Below, in pieces: positions 44,823-58,876 of a DNA stretch of 64,000 nucleotides (its first letter is position 1; each line of letters opens with the position of its first letter). The notes beneath the pieces are model-generated. The model was not told the origin of the DNA. It ran no database searches and saw only the letters and a list, made by a program, of their open reading frames with translations. Source of the DNA: Toxoplasma gondii ME49 (taxonomy: Eukaryota > Apicomplexa > Conoidasida > Eucoccidiorida > Sarcocystidae). A program made the translations under genes and the position numbers. Location: assembly GCF_000006565.2 (NCBI RefSeq), contig NC_031477.1, positions 2,512,043 through 2,576,042 on the forward strand, read 5' to 3'.

Positions 44823-47308
44823 ATGTCGGGGGCAGACGCGTCTCTCCAGCGGCAGATTGTGAACGCCGTGGCATCGTCGCACGACGGTACGTACAGCGCA
44901 ACGGAGTTTCTCTTGTCGACGACGAATTCTCCGGCGTTTGAAAGCATTGTCCAATGGCTGTTGACCGGAAGCCCTGAGTTTCCCGCGTTGACTCTATCCG
45001 AGTCGCGCGCATTTCCCCTTCTCGTGGAGGGCGCGCTGGAACGCGCGAAGCAGCAGACGGCGGACCCGAGTCTCTTGTTTCTCCAGTATAACCAGCAGAA
45101 AGAGGACTTTCTGGCTGCTGCGCAGTTCGTCGGCTTCAACATTCTCCTCCAAGGTATTCAAGAAAAATGGGAAGGCGGCGCCTGGAGCGAGGAACAGAAG
45201 CAAACGCTGAAGAGATCCATTCTGTCCGTCATCGTCGGCCCCGACCTCGCGCCACTCGCCGAGCTCCCCGCTGAGTCCATTCTGTCCGGTGTACATACAC
45301 CCCAGCTCAGCGATTTTGACCGCGGCAAGGGCAACGTTCTGGTTCTGAAAACGCACGCTTCGCGCATGAAGTGCGCGCAGGTTCTCAACGCAATTTGCCA
45401 GCGCGAGTGGCCGCAAAAGTGGCCCGGACTCTTGCCGTGTCTCGTCTTCAAGGCGACTCGCGTGCCCTCGGAAGGCCTCGCGCGCCAGTGCACGGGCGTC
45501 GAGAAGCACGGAGAAAAAGGCGACGCCCACGCGGGCGAACACCAGGCAGACGAAGCTTTCGCGGCCGCCTGCGTCCTCCTCGGCCTCGTCCGCGAGCTGT
45601 CGCAGGAGGCGAAGGAAGAAACGCGCGCCAACATGTCTCTCAAGCGAAGAATCCAAATTGCTCAGGGCCTCGAAAGTGCCGTCCAGTACTTGCTCCGCTC
45701 GCTCGGGGTCTTCCTCAGTGCCTTTCAGCAACACCACCATGTGCACCATCTTCGGCCACTCATCGTCGAATTCCTGAGGTGCGTGGGAGAGCGCCATGTG
45801 GTCCCAGGGTGCACAGCCAGCCCAAACAGTGTCGTAGTTGGAACGCGGCGGCTGCGGGACAGAAGGCGCTCTGCCGAGAAGAGTTCCGCGTTTCCGTCTT
45901 GGTAGTTCTCCGTCTTTTGAGCCTCCGCTTCTCACCTGGATATCCAGCGCTTGAATGTCTGCTGCCCTTGTCTCTTCCTCGCTGTGTCACGAGCGCGAAC
46001 GTCTGGGGTCAGATAGACATTCGAGAGCGTCAGTCTCACGGGGTCTCCGAATATAAGCCGGGACCGAACGCCTCGTGTGTGGCCTCTACAGCTACTCCGA
46101 TCTTGCCGCTCATGTCTCTGGAATCCCAAGGGTGTATTTGCTTGTGTTTGTGCTTCGAGTTTTGTCTCAGAGAGCTGGCAGGGGTTGTGGAGGTTTCGCT
46201 GATCCTTCAGTTTCGCGATATTCTCCTCTCCTTGGTCAAAGAAGGCGGAGAAGGAGGAGCCTTGGTAGACTGCCGCCTTCAGATTCTTCAGACGTTCGAC
46301 GTCCTCGTGGGGGGCCTCGCGAAAAAGCGAAGCAAGAAGCTCGCTGTCGACTCTGTCCCGGAAGAAGACCTGACTTCTCTCATTCACTGCGTGATCTATT
46401 TGGTAGCCTCCGCCCTCGCGCATGCAGCAAACAACAAATTCGAGGTTGACTCTGAGGTGAGCCAGGAACGAGTCGAGGTGGGGAGAACGGAGGAAGCGAG
46501 GCATCCGAGTGCAGAAGGGACGAAGGGTGCGAGGAGCGAACGAGGGGAGAACAACAGGAAAAGCAGATAGTGATAAATATGTGAAGATGCCTGAGGTGCG
46601 AAGCTAGGAGGGCGACGGAGTTGGCGAAAAAGCCGACAGAAGATCGGGACGTAAACGCAAAGGCACAGGCTAACAGGGAAAATGAGAGACAAGAAACTGA
46701 GAAAGGAGGAAAAACATGAAAGAACCCGGAGTAAGCGACGGAACATCAGGAGAACAACATGAATCGTTTTCTTGCGTTTCTACCTGTCGTCTTCGTGGAG
46801 TGACGGCTTTCCCGGATTAGAATTGACGATGAAGTTCTCCCTTTTCTTCGCGCGCACAGTCCGTCGCTCTCTCCTCGCCTCTGTGTGGCTTCTCTCTTTG
46901 CCAATGATCGTTGTTTCTCCCTTCCCGCATCTCTCCAGGCTTTCGAGTTGGACGTCTCCCTTGCCGATATGGTCAAGCATTTGTGCGAGTCGTGTGCAGA
47001 CCAGGTAAAAACAACAGTCAACTCAAGAAGGTGTGATAAGCACTGGCGACTCTAGAACGTAGAAGCGCAAAACTTCTTACGGTCTAAGTCGGTCTCTGCC
47101 TGACGTCGCTCCATATAAATCAGAGACTGGCTGCACATCGCGATAGGTAACTTCGTCAGGAAACGAGGAGAGCACATGCCGTCGCAGTTCTAAAAACGCA
47201 GAGAGTTGACACTCCTCGCAGGAACACCCGTGACGACGCATATTCGCGTATCTACAGAAGTGCATATTTACATATTCATATAAAACGCGTGCATGCATGC
47301 GTGCATGT

Positions 47309-47351
<43 letters not shown>

Positions 47352-50300
47352 TATCTCCCCTGTTTGCAATCATGCCTCCTAGGTACATCACAAGAAGCAA
47401 CCCAGAACCGAGGTCACTCATACAAGGCTCGATGATCCAGATCTCGCATGTCTTTGTGCCTTCCGTTTGTACAAAGCTGGCATACAGAACACAGAGATCG
47501 TATCTAGACCGGGTGGAGGCGCGAGCTCAAAGTGGAAGATGCATGGGACGCGACGTTTTTTTTTATTTCCCCTCGTGTCTGACCTACATCAGAAGCAAAC
47601 GAATTTGCAGGGCATTAGCGGATTTCTCCTTCTTCTCCCTCAAAACGGAGCAAACGATTCGGGGTGTCTGTGGTTCCTTCTCGTCTTTTCTGAATCCGTT
47701 TCTCCTTCTCTTCCTTCTTGGCATCGCGTTGCCTTTTCGTGCATGCGTCGGCCTCTGAGATGCAAAACTGCATGCGCGCCTCTCCCTGTTTGCGTTGCCT
47801 TCCTCTCTTATGAGGTGTGTGGCTTCGCTCGGATGTCTGAATTTCCCCTAGCACTGCTCCGCGGCTCTCGTCTCTCTGCCTCGTGGGTGTATGGCACTTT
47901 TCTCGCTTTCTCGCCTCTTGTATTCTCGCCTGCGTGCCTCACTCCACTTTTTTTTACCTCTTCTCTTTCAGTGAGATATCAGTAAAGGCGAAACGTATTC
48001 GATCAACATAACAGCATATAAGAATAAGCTACATTACGTTACACCGATACATCAGATACGTTTCAATGTTAACTTCCTGCAGACCGTGGGAGCCCATTCT
48101 CCCTCTTGTGTCGCTCCCGCGCGTCTTCCAGTATTCATTTGGCTTTTTGTTCGCACTGTGGTATCCTTTTACGTTATCTCTCGTATCCATCCTCTCAACT
48201 TTTAACAGCTTGCCGCTCCTGTTACCCCATTGTTTCCACTGTTCTCTCCTTGCGACTCTATGGGTTCGGTCTCCATCCCACACTATGGACTTCTTTTTGC
48301 TTCTGTGTTCATTTCAAGCGCTCTGACTTCATTCGAATGAGTAACATGCAAACCCCCATCCCGTGAGAAACGCATATCTTCTTTCCTTGCAGGCCAAATG
48401 AAGCATGTATTCCACCTGCATGCGAGCGCTTCGTGGAATACACCGAGAAGCCGCTAATGATTACCGTCTCACAGTGTGAAAGCACTCGATCTCTCCATTT
48501 CTCGGTTGTCGTTTAAACCTGCTTTCATATCTTTTTTCAGTCTGATGGGCATTCCGTCTCTTCACTTCTCCGTTGCTGCCTCCTCTCCTTGCTTTTGTTT
48601 TCAGCTTTTACGACGCCTAGATCCGCTGACAGCGTCGTTGTTGTGGCACGGTGCGGTTCTGCCTTTGATTGCACATCCGTCTTTGAAGATTTCAGTCGCT
48701 GGAGTGGCCGCGTCCACAGCCGTTTTCAAGCGTTTTCAGTTGTTCTCTGCGACATTCCCTTCGGCCCGCGCCGCTAGCGAAGAGGCCTTTCTTCGCATGC
48801 AATGCAAGGCGCTAGCTGAGCAGCTGGCGCCGTCTTGCTCTGCCCTGGAGACGGCGTATCAGCAGGCGGTGGAGCAAGTGCGGGAGCAGACGTTCCCAAT
48901 CTGGTTCGACCTGAAATCTTATCTTTCTCTGCTGTTTTTGCGGACGCTGCGTGTGGGCGACCCCGCCCTCGTGGCGCCGCTTCTCTGCGGGTCCCGCGAG
49001 AGTTCGGGGGGCTCCTTTTCGAGCTTGCTGGACCAGCTGGTGACTTCCCTTTTGCAGAGTACCGAACTCGCTTCCGCCCTGGCGCGCGCCGGCTGCCTGC
49101 TTGTCTGTCAGAACGCAGAGGCCAAGAAACTCGTCATGGAGTGGGCGCAGGGCGGCCGACAGGGAGAAGAGAAGAAAGAGTTGGAACTGCCTCTTCTAGA
49201 ACCCATCGCAGCGGTCCTACCGGTCGGCAGATACCCGCATGCAATCAAAGGATGGTACCGCACGGTACGGCGAGGCAAGGACGAAAAAGGCGAAATCAAT
49301 TTTAAGAAAGAGAGAGAGGGAGAGAGGCGGGAGGAGCGCGACGGCGATGAAGGCGGCATCGGGGTTGCAGATGGATAATAGAAGAGCGGAACGTAAACGG
49401 CGAGACGTGGCGAGGACGAGACGACATGTAGAGGGGAAGGTGTGACTGGGACTTAATGCATTGTGTCGTAAAGAATGAACTCGGTTTACGCTGTCATGTT
49501 TTTTTCTCGGGAGGTTTTGTGACTCCGTCCTTCCTGAATTCAGCTCACATCGTTCTCATTCCGCCGGTTCTCCTCTCGCGTTTGATCGTCTCGCGTGTTT
49601 GCTCTTGCTGCTGTTCTCTCTCGCCTTCTCCACGCACCTGGCACCCAGACATCGCCCCCTGTCTCCTCGGAAGCTCGTTGTTCAGCATGCCTTCTCACTG
49701 CCTCAAACTACCGCCGATCTTCTTTGCTCTCTCTCTCCCTTCTTCCTCAGTTTGCGCTTCCTTTTTCTCTCGCTTTCTTCCTTGGCTTTCCTTTCCTCTT
49801 TCTCTCTCTCTCTGTGTGTCTTTCTTCGCGTTCGTTCGTTTCTTTCATCATTTTCCTGTTCGTCTTCAGTCTTCACCTCCCTCCCTCTCAGTTCTCGTCC
49901 CCGAATCACCTCTTGCCTTTCGTCGTCCCGATCGCCCCGCGATCTCTTTTTTCCTTCCCTTCAGGTGGCTGACTTCAGTGTGGCAGAAGACGAACTGGGA
50001 ACGGACGCCCTCCAGGGATTTGCGGCGCGGTACGCAGGGATGAAGTCTTCTTCGCTGCTTCCCCTGGGGCTGTCTCTGTGCCTGACGCCTTACAGCGCCC
50101 ACCGCGTGTCCGAGGAGGTGACTGCTCTCGCGCAGCTCGCGCTCGGCCATCCGTTTTTCGCGCGTCGAGGAGAGCTGCCTGATTTCCTCCTTCATCTCCA
50201 GGCCCAGCAGCGCCCCTTGCTTCCTGACAAGCAGCAGCCGTGGGTCTGTCCCGCCTACCTCGTGCTCGACTCGGCTTTGTCTTTTTTTGAAGCATGCACT

Positions 50301-51916
50301 CAGCGTCTGAAGTCGGCCTCGCTGACGTACGCCGCGCTGCAGGGACCCTCTCTGTCGACGGGGGCTTCTGCGCAACTCGCAGCTGTCGAGTGGCTTCTGC
50401 CTGCACATGCAGCGGAGGCGCCCTGGGAGACCCAGCTCGCGTCGCTCTTTCAGGCGATTCTCGATCTGAAGCTCGTGGACTTGGAAGCCATTCTGTCGGG
50501 GAGTTTGGAAGCGCAGCAGCAAGCGAAATGCGCCAAGCAGGCGACGCCTGAAATCGGGACGCTCACGTGGCAAGGAGGAAACGCAGGGGAAAAGGACGAG
50601 GGAAAGGACCTCTGTCTCTACGACTGTCTCCTGGAGACGAGAAGACTCGACTTCGTGGCTAGCTGCGCCTACTTCCTCAACTACTCCCATGTGAAGGTCG
50701 ACGGCGTGCTTGATCTGCTTTTCAGAAGGTAACCTCAAGGCAATTGCTCAAGCAAATGACCCCGATCTTAGACCTCTAGGATCAGATGCACGGAACGCAT
50801 TGGTCTGTGTCGAAGGCTGCAGCGAGCGACAGCGAGACAGGGAACGTAGCAAATGCATTTTGAGATGTGACGAACTCCCAAACAGAGATCACGCTTCTAC
50901 TTCGAGGGTCAGAAAGTCGAGGAGGCCTTGTCGTTTGGTGCGAAAGAAACAGAGGGAGAACACATGGAAGCAGAAGAAAGAAAGGGGAGACGAGAGCTTA
51001 AGACAGGCAGGCATGGTGAGACAGCCGGAATGAGGGTACGCAAATGACAGCGAAGACAGAAGAAGTGAGCGGGAGAGAAGGCGAAGGAGCAAACGAACAC
51101 TAGAGGAATTAGAACGGACACTGACAGCGTAGGGCCCAGATGCACTCTTTTCTCTTCCTGCACAACAGGGTAAGCAAGCCCCACACCCTGCTGTCAAGCG
51201 AGAACAGACTTGTTATCTATGTCCAAGTGCTGCTACACTTTCCTGTCTTCTCGTAGTTCCACTGCTTGCGTGATTGGGCCTGGGAGACTGTGAGAAGATA
51301 CAGTTCGTGGTTTCTATCTAAACAAGCGCATGCGAAGTAAATACATTTTTTATGGTTCGTAAGAATTTTTGTGGTGAGGTGTGCAACGTTCTCGAGCGCG
51401 TTCGCAGTCTGTGACGTAATTGGAATCACATGTGTTCTGTCTCTTTCAGGATTCTTGCAGAGGCGCCCCAGTCTTCCGCATCTGCTGCATGCGCCAGTGG
51501 GACGTATCCGTTGACGGGGGAGCAACAGATTTACCTTTGTCGACGTCGCGCTCTCTACACACTGATTTCCCTCTGTACCTCTTGTCCAGCTGTCCTCAAG
51601 AATTACCTGCAGATGATGCTCCAGCATGTGCAAGGCAGACTGCAAGCTCAGCAAGCACAGGTAGAGAGAAGCAAAAGAACACAGCAAAAGAAAAGTAGAC
51701 GAACGCAACGTGAAGAACCGAAGGCGAGAAAGAGGCCTATGAGGGAGAAACAGAGCGAGAAATGTGGTTTTCAAGGCGCGATCAAGAGCCGGATGGGCCG
51801 AGGGCGGTAACGGCACTTTCGTCGGTCCTGCGGTGTGTCGATGAGTCTTTCGAGAGATGTGCATGCACACAATAGTCTCACATGCAACTTGTTGTACAGA
51901 TGTGTGTACATACGTA

Positions 51917-51952
<36 letters not shown>

Positions 51953-54900
51953 AGTGGATCTACCTGGCTGCAAGCGCAGATGAGTGTGTATGTATTCATT
52001 TGGGGGGCTTCGCTCTGTGGGCGTGACAGCACGTAGGTACGAACGTGTGTCTTTTGACAAGCCAGTGTCTATCGGCGTAGTTAGTCCATACGTTTCAGAC
52101 CGTGTCTGGTGTCAGCTGCAGGACACGGAGAAGAATCTTTTGGTGGAGTCTCTCGTCTCGTTGATTTCGGCAAGCCAGATTTACAGCATTCAAGAAGAGC
52201 ACACGTTGCCTCTTGTGCGTCCCTACGTCCACGAGCTGCTCCTGCTCTGTCAAAAGCTGGGTATAGGCGACTTCCAGCTTGGACAGGAGGCAGCGGCCTG
52301 TCAGCGAGGAGACGCGAGAGACAGCAGTGTCATTGGCTTGTTGCTTTTCCTTCTCGGCGAGCGTCGCACAGCAGAAGGCGAGACACACCAGAGGCCGGAA
52401 GACGGACGCCTTCTTACCAGTAAAGAAGAAGATGTCCTCACCAGCCAAAGGTACGTCCGGTCGAGTGATGCTCATGAGGAACGCAGCGGTGGCGGGGCAT
52501 GGATGTGTCTTCGGAGGCAATGGAGAGAAGGCGAGAACCCAGAGACCTTGACGGTTTGCTGCTCTGCGGTTTCTCTCCTTTCATCCTCTGTCCTCTTCTA
52601 TGCCCCACTTATCTGTCCTTTCTCTCTCCCTTCTTTCTCTCTCCTCCATTCTCTCTCTCTTTTTCCTCTTGCGCTCGCCTCTCTCTTCCGTCGGCTTCCT
52701 GCGTTCGTATTCATCTTCGTTCGATCTTACTTGTCCTCCCGTCTCCCTCTCCTTTCCTCCGTCTTCCCTTCGCTCGCCTCTTCGCCCCCTCTCTGTGTTG
52801 CGCGCCTTTCGCCTCGCCGGCTTTCTGCGCACAAGCTTTGGAGTTCTCCGCTGGTCTCTTCAGGCGTACTTTGGCGCGTGTTTTGTCTGCGCTGGAGAGC
52901 TGCATCAAACGCACGACGCTTCCCGCGGACCCGGCGGCTGCTCGCGCTGGTGGGTACCTCGTGGACAACGCGTCGGCTCTGTCTCTGTCTTCCGCGGGCG
53001 CGACGCAAGAGCAGATGCCGCTTGGGAAGGCCTTAGAGGATCTGATGCGTGCGTCCTCTCGCTTGAGCACAGACGAGGCCGCGCCGCTTCTGCCCAAGAG
53101 GCACCCGCTCGCGGCGTTGGTCCGCGAGCTAGTCCCCGTGCTCTTCCAGCTTCTTGAGGCCTTTCAGCAGCTTTGGCGGCCCGAGGTAACTGCGCGAGAG
53201 CGAGCCAATGTGGGGTGCACAGCACCCTGGAGAAAGGCGAGACAACAAGCGTCGCAAGGAGCAGCACGATCGGGGGGAAGGGGGGAGGGGCTAGAGACAA
53301 TGACGCTGCGAACAGCGCAGATGACAGAGAAATCGAGAGAGAAACGACCAAGTGCTTGGGGAAGACGAGACAAAGAACGGACGGAAGGGGAGACAGTGAA
53401 AGGGAAGGAAAAGAGGAAACGGAAGACACGCGTCCCCCCTCCCAAATTGTAAGGGCCAATTCGGGTACGCAGGTGTGAAGAAGCGGGGCGCTTTCGACGC
53501 AGAGCTCTCCACCACACCTGAGTCAGAGAAGAACGCAAACAAACGATAGAGGGAAAGACAGGCGAAGGAGGCTTTAAGACGAAACAGGCGGACAGAACCT
53601 AAATGCTTCTTCAGAGCCGTTTTGTGAAGTGCATGTAACTCAAACTGAAGTCATTCGGTCACTGGGGGGGGCGAGGGATGTAAGCGAATTTGTGACCACC
53701 TGGATTTTTCGTCTTTCCTTTGTGTCACACATTCTCCACGTTTCTTTCCCTCGGACGACTGCAGCGCTCTCGCATATATATTTTCTTCTCCGTTTCATTC
53801 TTCTCCCTGAGTCTGTTCGTCTTCCTTTCGCTTGTTTGTTCCATTCTCCTCCAGAGTGTCCGTGTCTCCTATGCTGTGTTTTGGGCTTCCCTCCCCCCCT
53901 CCCCCTCAAATGGGTCTTCGCGCGACATTTTTTTCTTTTCGTTGTCTGCCATTTCGGCTGTCTTCTGTGCCCTTGCAGCTCGCACATCGTTGGCCAATGT
54001 ATCAGCCTCACTTGACGCTGGGAGAAGAAGAGTTTCTTTCTCTCCACGGACACACGCCTCTGTCATTCACTCCTTCTGCTCTTTTGGACGCCGTCGCGCT
54101 CACGTTCCCTGCGCCTTCAGTCCGTGATTTCAACGGCAGCTCTCTGGAGTCTTCCTCGACCTGCAGTGTCTTGACAGCTCCCGCGGACTTGACGCCTGCA
54201 GGGAAGGCGTACGCGAAGAGTTCGACGCGTCTCATTCGGCGTCACTTGTATCATTTGCGCTGTCTCCTCTACCGCCTTCTCGGGACCTGCTGCTCCGTTT
54301 CCGACGGCTTCTACTTGGTGCCGAAACTCGAGGAGTACGTGGAGAAAACATGCTTTGCGCCCATTGCGTTTCTCCCCCTTCAGCAGCTGGAGCAACAACT
54401 CCGGCTGTTCTGGACGCCCCTCCTCGACTCTCTCAACTTGCCGCCGCAGCCGCCTTACCCCTCCAAGCAGGTACGCAGAGCAAGCAGGAGGAGGGAAGCA
54501 GACGGGAAGCCAAAGGAGGCGAAACAGACGCGCGGTGTCTACGCAGATGACAGAGAGCGATCTTCACACAGCGTGTGTTTTCCCGATAGTGTGTGTGGTC
54601 GGCTGTGCCGGTGTCTTCTGCTTTCGTCTCCACCCCTTTCCCTTTGATGTCGTGTTCCATTCATCGTTTCGTCTCTTGTCCGTCTTCATGTCTCTTTGTG
54701 TGTTTCTGTATCTCCTCGTCTCGCACTCTGTCTTGTCCCTTAAATATGTGCGAACCTGCGTTCTCCTCCCGGCTTCGTGTTGTCTGCTTTCAGCTCGTCT
54801 TGCTTTTCCTTCACCGCGGCGTCCAGCTGATTGTTGCTCGCCTGAACCGAGAGTGGGAGACGGTCAGCCAGACAAAGTTGTCTCTGGAAGATCGCAGCAG

Positions 54901-57790
54901 ACAACGCAAAGGGCGCGAGGAAGAAAAGGACTTAAATCTGTACATGCTTCAAGTGTACGCCGCAGATGCGCTGGCAGACTCGCTGTTGTCCGTCCTCAAG
55001 ACCGTCCTTCACCTCACGCGCCCCCAGCAGCCTGTGGGTGGCGCTCTTTCGGCAGGCCAACTCTCCGAGTCCGGAGGCGCCTCAGACCCCCTTGCGCATG
55101 CAGCGTCCTTTGCGCTGCCGTGTAGTTCGAGGACGAAGAGAACGAAAGAGCGAGGCAAGGGAGTAGAGGGCGTTCTGGGCGAGGCCGAAGACGACCATCC
55201 TGGGGTAGATGGAGACCGAGGGGTCCGGAAGAAGAACGACGAAGAAGCGACGGCGGCGTCTGCTGCACATCTCACAGAGATGCGGAAGAGCATGTACTCC
55301 TCGGGATTGCTTCTCTCAGCTGTCGTCGCCGCGCTCTTGCAGGCTCAACGGTGGCCGAATCCTAACACCATCATGGAGGCGCACGTAAGCAAACCAAATC
55401 GCTTTGTTTGCGCGTTGACTGAATCAACATCGCGCCACGCAGATCGCCTGTTTTCCGAGTACTGGGACACCAACGAAACTAAAATGTCGCTTTTTCAAGG
55501 GCGCGTGCAGTGTGTGCAGCTTCTGCGCTTAGGTATTGGGGTTCAAGGTTTGCTGCGAGGCGGTTTTCCCGCTCGCATGCCAACATGTGTATTTTCGCAA
55601 GTGGTGCATGATATGAGATGTGTGTTTTAGGTGGAGATTTCATGCCAGCTGCATGCGGCAGTATACTCTCTTCTCCCCAGAGTATCCGTGTGAGAGAGAG
55701 AAGTAGATGCTTGTCGAGGATTGGGATGGCGCCTGAGAGTGGGCAACCAACAGGACAGGGATTTGTCGATTCTCAGGCGAGCTGAAGAAGACACACAGAG
55801 TCGTTTGTGTTTTCTGGTGGACTCTGACGAGAGGAGTTTCGTCCTTATTTCTCTGCTTTCTAGAATGTCATGAGGACCTACGTCAAATCGGCGACCAAGC
55901 TCTTCACGCCCATCCCTCCGTGCACCGCGGAAATCTGTGCGTTGATTCTCCGCGGAGTTATGACAAGCTTCTTCGAAAAGAGGTAACGTCGGAGAACGCA
56001 TGGAGAACGCTTGTTGATTCCGAGGGGAGTGTGACTCTCTCGCGATTAAAGACCTGAACTACTCGCTCACGCTCCCCAGTGTCACCTGATAAGAACGGTT
56101 TCTGGGACCTGCGCCTGAACTCAGAACGGATCGGTGCGCGTAAACTCTTTCTTTCACAGCACCCGAAGACCCCAGCAGGCGGATGTCGCTTTTCCTCACG
56201 TCTCATATTCTGTTTCAGAGAGACAGAAAGTCGCCTACATAGCCCAGGAGCTCGATGGTACTGTGGACATGCAGACGTCTCTGCGTGTTGAGAATCCTCG
56301 AGTTGCAGAGATCCTCTTTGACACGGGCATCGTTTCTGTCTCGTGCTCTCTTTCTTCTGTCCCTCTCTTTCGTTTATCACAAACGCCGTCTCTGTCGTGT
56401 GTTCCTTCTTTGCTCTGCCGTCCCGTTTGGGGCTCGCATCTGCCGATTGTCGTCCGTTTTCTTTTTCTTCTTTTGCTTGACACAAACGTCGTCTCTGTCG
56501 CTGCTCCTGTGTTTGTTCTCGCAGGCAGTTCGATCCTTTGGCTTTCGGTGATGGCAGCACCGCAGTGGGGATGGCTGCGTTCCCGCGGTCAGACGCCAGT
56601 CGGAGCGCGTCTGGAGAGGGTCTTGCGAGCTGTACACCTCTGCACGAGTTCTTGTCAGTTTCAGCGCAGCGCCCAGGAAAGGCAAACAGCGAAGCGAGTC
56701 GCAATACACAAGTCAACACCTACACGGCGACGGCGTACCAAGTGTTGAAGGGCATGTGTCGGTGAGGAACGAAAGAAGCGATTCAGAAAAGATCAAAGGC
56801 GGCGGCGAAAAGGCACACGGAGCAACTCGGAAGCGACGGGGACCAGGGAGCTGGACAGTGCAGCCGGAAAGAAAGCTGGAGAGCTTTTCCAAAGCGGCAC
56901 AGAACATGTGGTATAGATTGTGCTAATGTCGGTCGATAGAGAACAGGAGGGTAAGTTGGCTTTCATTTTGCGGGTATTCGCTTCTTTTTCATCTTCAAGA
57001 TATCTAAGCGGAAACGGCTTCGTGCTGGTTTCACAAGGCCTAATTAAGAGTTCGCTTCTCGGGCCTTCCCGGCTGGGCAAGGTTTCCCTCGGGTTGCTTG
57101 CTTTCAAAAGCGAGTGAGAGTAACAGTTTATGCTGTTTTACTCTGTCGCTGCTTCATCCTGTCCCTGCGCCTTCTGTTGTAGCATTCTGGGAGACAAGGT
57201 TTCCTCTGTCGAAGGCCAGAAGCTGCAGCCGTCTTCCCTGCTACTCTGTCCATACACTCTGGGCGCCTTCAACTTCTTCCGTAGCGCCGAGGTGAGAAGA
57301 GAAACATTGCCTACGCTTTTTTTCAACCAAGAAATGGAGAGAGAGTGGAGAGACGAGAAAGTCATTTTGAGGACGAACGGTTGCCTCCACGGCGGAATCT
57401 GAGGTTTACAACCTTGTGCTCGTGGCAACAAACGAAGCACGCAGAGAAGGGAAGGCTCCTGTATTCACGAGTTTTTCACCGCATGCGTTTAACGACGGCA
57501 GCTCTTGAAACGAGCACTGAAAAGTGTGTCCTCATGTTTAATGTTAGCGATCTAGGGAGAATGTCTAGGTGTCTACTCCTCCATCTGCCGTGTAGCTTTC
57601 TCCTCGTTTCAGTCCTGTTCTGTGAATGTGCTCCATGGGTTCGAGGATGTGGAACTGGCTTCCTACCCCTGTACATCTGCATGCATTTGCGAGAGCAGAC
57701 AAACGAAGCTATGGTCTTCCTGGAGTCATCTCACGCTGGTTGCGTGTTTTTGTGTGTCACCGTGTACAGGCTACACCCCCGTGTTTGTTT

Positions 57791-57838
<48 letters not shown>

Positions 57839-58876
57839 ATATGTGTAACACTAACGTGGAGGGTTCTAGTTCTCGTCGAAGAAAGTCAGTCACGAGCATG
57901 CACTTTGTTGTTCGTCACCAGCAGTCGTCCCTCTGTGCTCTCTTTTGTGTGTGTTCTTAGACTCCTGTGCGTTTGAGCGATGAGGAGTTCGAACGTTTTG
58001 TCACAGCGATGATCCAGAATGATAACAAAGACGGAAAGGCTTTCGTAAAAGAGTTCTTCCAGAAGAACTGGGAGTGCATTCAAGGGGTAGGTGTTCCGTC
58101 AGAGATCCACAACTCAAGCCAACAAATACTCGTGGGTTGAGACACGAGCGCGCTTCCAGATATTCACAGTTTATATATATGTACATATATAGGTAGATAG
58201 ATAGAAACACATATTTGTATGTATATATATATATATAAAGCGAGTGCGTTAGTTTTAATGTTTGCATACAAGCGGACGGTAGGGTGTAATTGTACCGATT
58301 TGCATGTGAGGTGCGTATGTGTTTGGCTGAGCTGGGTTAAGACAGCTGATGGTGGTTGAGTAAAGAAACATAAAACTGGACTGAAACTTGTTTGGTGAGC
58401 AGGTCGCCTCTTTTGGGATCGCTGGCGTGCCCAGTGTTATGGTGTCTAGACGTGGCCGTCATGCAAGAGCCACTCTCCCCGCAAGATGTGTCGTGAACGT
58501 GGGTATCCTCACCCACCTGCCGCATCGCCGTCTATGTATATATATCTATATTAATCTATGCGTGCATGCATGCACGCATTCGCTTAGATGTATATAGAGC
58601 GAGAGACATACATTCACACGTGTAAGCAGTGAGAGTGAGGTTTGGCAGTGGACACTTTGTGTGGGGAGGGGGGTTGAACTGGATCGAGGATGGCAAATAG
58701 TGGTTTGGTTATTGTGTGTTGTTTCTTGTGTTGTTGATACTCAGGCAGAAAGAAAGTTGCCGAGTGTCCAATTCAAGATCAATGATCTCCCGGACCAACC
58801 GGGCGCGTCACTTCCGAAACTTCAAACCCTTGGAACATGCGAACTTGGCTCAACGTTTTTGTCTTCTATTCTTTAA
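44823..58876 (+). CDS. exportin-5 / HASTY-like karyopherin (about 1801 aa)
   Basis: Nuclear export receptor of the importin-beta superfamily; relatives carry small structured RNAs and proteins out with Ran-GTP. Fifteen phase-matched exons: 44823-45778, 46171-46456, 46939-47004, 48605-49264, 49965-50728, 51450-51660, 52116-52450, 52864-53185, 53979-54470, 54794-55384, 55864-55982, 56525-56761, 57183-57291, 57961-58086 and 58745-58876 (TAA). The N-terminal HEAT region has FLAAAQFVGFNILLQGIQ, and the Xpo1-like stretch near residue 181 reads LNAICQREWPQKWPGLLP, closely resembling exportin-5. Collinear similarity continues: RALYTLISLCTSCPAVLK, EKNLLVESLVSLIS, RPYVHELLLLCQKL, a segment before the C-terminus (FERFVTAMIQNDNKDGKAF) and the ending (QFKINDLPDQPGASLP). 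It is about 600 residues longer than animal exportin-5 because of Ser/charged insertions, for example around residues 1475-1515. A short extra exon in the large intron 47005-48604 is possible. Confidence 0.88.
47312..47348. repeat. (TA)n microsatellite in an exportin intron
   Basis: About 37 bases of TA preceded by GCATGCATGCGTGCATG, within the predicted intron 47005-48604. Confidence 0.9.
51922..51949. repeat. (TA)n microsatellite in an exportin intron
   Basis: TA run within the predicted intron 51661-52115. Confidence 0.9.
57794..57834. repeat. (TA)n microsatellite in an exportin intron
   Basis: About 40 bases of TA within the predicted intron 57292-57960. Confidence 0.9.
58172..58238. 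repeat. (TA)n/(GATA)n tract in the last exportin intron
   Basis: Mixed TA, TAGA and TATG units within the predicted intron 58087-58744. Confidence 0.85.
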
